This document shows positions 42,880 to 43,252 of a stretch of DNA of 43,252 nucleotides, piece after piece. A model generated the notes under the pieces. It saw nothing but the letters and a program-made list of their open reading frames with translations. It did no database searches and was not told the origin of the DNA. The stretch comes from an uncultured Schlesneria sp. Lineage in GTDB: Bacteria > Planctomycetota > Planctomycetia > Planctomycetales > Planctomycetaceae. Within the stretch, counting starts at the first letter, position 1. The number at the start of each line of letters is the position of its first letter. The stretch lies in assembly GCA_903904835.1 (NCBI GenBank), contig CAIVEI010000147.1:1-43252 (forward strand). The letters are read 5' to 3'. The translations under genes were made by a program, and so were the position numbers.

Positions 42880-43252
42880 GTTCGGTTACGTCGCTATGGT
42901 TTTGCCAATCTTCGAAATGAAGGAGCGACCTAATGGGGGTAAAAGAAGCCGACAGATTTATCGTTTAACCCGTAGCCAACGGCGCAGGCGAATCGGCGTC
43001 CAGCCGATTCTTCAAACGTTTCCGAGCATTGATTGCGATTACCGCTACAAACCTTTCGCAATGGCGAAATGAGCGATGACACCTCGGGTTTGTCGGTGAC
43101 GCCGGTTGACTCGCTTCTCTTCGAGTCGCGGTTAAACCCATTTTCCGCACCCTGGCACGCGACCTAAAAATGCGTTGAACAACGCGTCTTGAATCGGTCG
43201 GAGACCGATTTCATGTCGGTGGTCGAGGTAACAGTCGACTCAAGATCTGGGC
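42880..43252. other. Gene-free right end with five short hairpins
   Basis: No coding frame is convincing here. Five short perfect inverted repeats follow one another: 42991-43009 (7-bp stem), 43054-43069 (6-bp), 43108-43127 (6-bp), 43172-43185 (5-bp) and 43192-43210 (8-bp, loop GGA). Spacing is roughly regular and no pair is large. Like the left end of the window, it resembles a REP-like cluster. Confidence 0.55.

Noticed and set aside
42880-43072. Open frame of about 80 codons after the DUF1653 gene
   Set aside because: It overlaps the DUF1653 end in another frame and is rich in Arg, with no ribosome site or family.

Overview
The window reads as a chromosomal segment of a member of the Planctomycetota. 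The evidence is the set of families it carries: two DUF1549/DUF1553 (PSCyt2/PSD1) proteins, a DUF1501 protein, a PSCyt1-type heme domain fused to WD40 repeats, a PPC-domain protein, a DUF1573 protein, a very long DUF4175-like coiled-coil protein and a serine protease with an N-terminal zinc ribbon. Most genes start with a signal peptide or a membrane anchor, so the segment is mostly about the cell envelope. I see no tRNA, rRNA, CRISPR array, transposase, integrase or phage gene. The genus cannot be named from the sequence alone.

Layout. Positions 1-544 hold no gene but contain a run of short hairpins. Positions 545-9477 form a three-gene minus-strand operon: a DUF1549/DUF1553 cytochrome-like protein, a PPC/Ig-like protein and a double WD40 propeller with a heme motif. 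The last two carry long Ala/Lys/Glu coiled coils that share a recognisable sequence block. Next come minus-strand DUF2252 and MgtC-family genes, then plus-strand genes for a uronate isomerase-like amidohydrolase and an FHA-GAF-SpoIIE phosphatase. A short membrane protein (minus) and a zinc-ribbon trypsin-like protease (plus) follow.

Positions 18138-25174 hold a plus-strand series: a WecA/MraY-type sugar-phosphate transferase, an O-antigen ligase-like protein with a C-terminal helical-repeat tail, a DUF1573 protein, a lipoprotein joining a degenerate 5'-nucleotidase-like domain to a tetraheme cytochrome, and a DUF971 protein. The first two suggest polysaccharide synthesis, the next two periplasmic redox or surface functions. 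A membrane protein, a secreted GH5-like hydrolase (minus) and two secreted beta-propellers follow. The second propeller lies just before a DUF1549/DUF1553 plus DUF1501 pair (29785-32674).

Positions 32847-38167 are a minus-strand operon running from a 1358-residue DUF4175-like membrane coiled-coil protein, through a small membrane protein, to a secreted protein with a poly-glycine tract. The right end has cytidine deaminase, PhoU, a small coiled-coil protein, a small zinc-ribbon protein, an M48 metalloprotease and a DUF1653 protein. After those come about 370 bases without a gene, again rich in short hairpins.

The items most worth a second look are the related coiled coils in neighbouring genes of the first operon, the metallophosphatase-like/tetraheme fusion, a dispersed intergenic repeat of about 50 bp placed just behind stop codons (15087-15198 and 24699-24746), and the hairpin clusters at both ends. 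No complete new defence or mobile system is evident.
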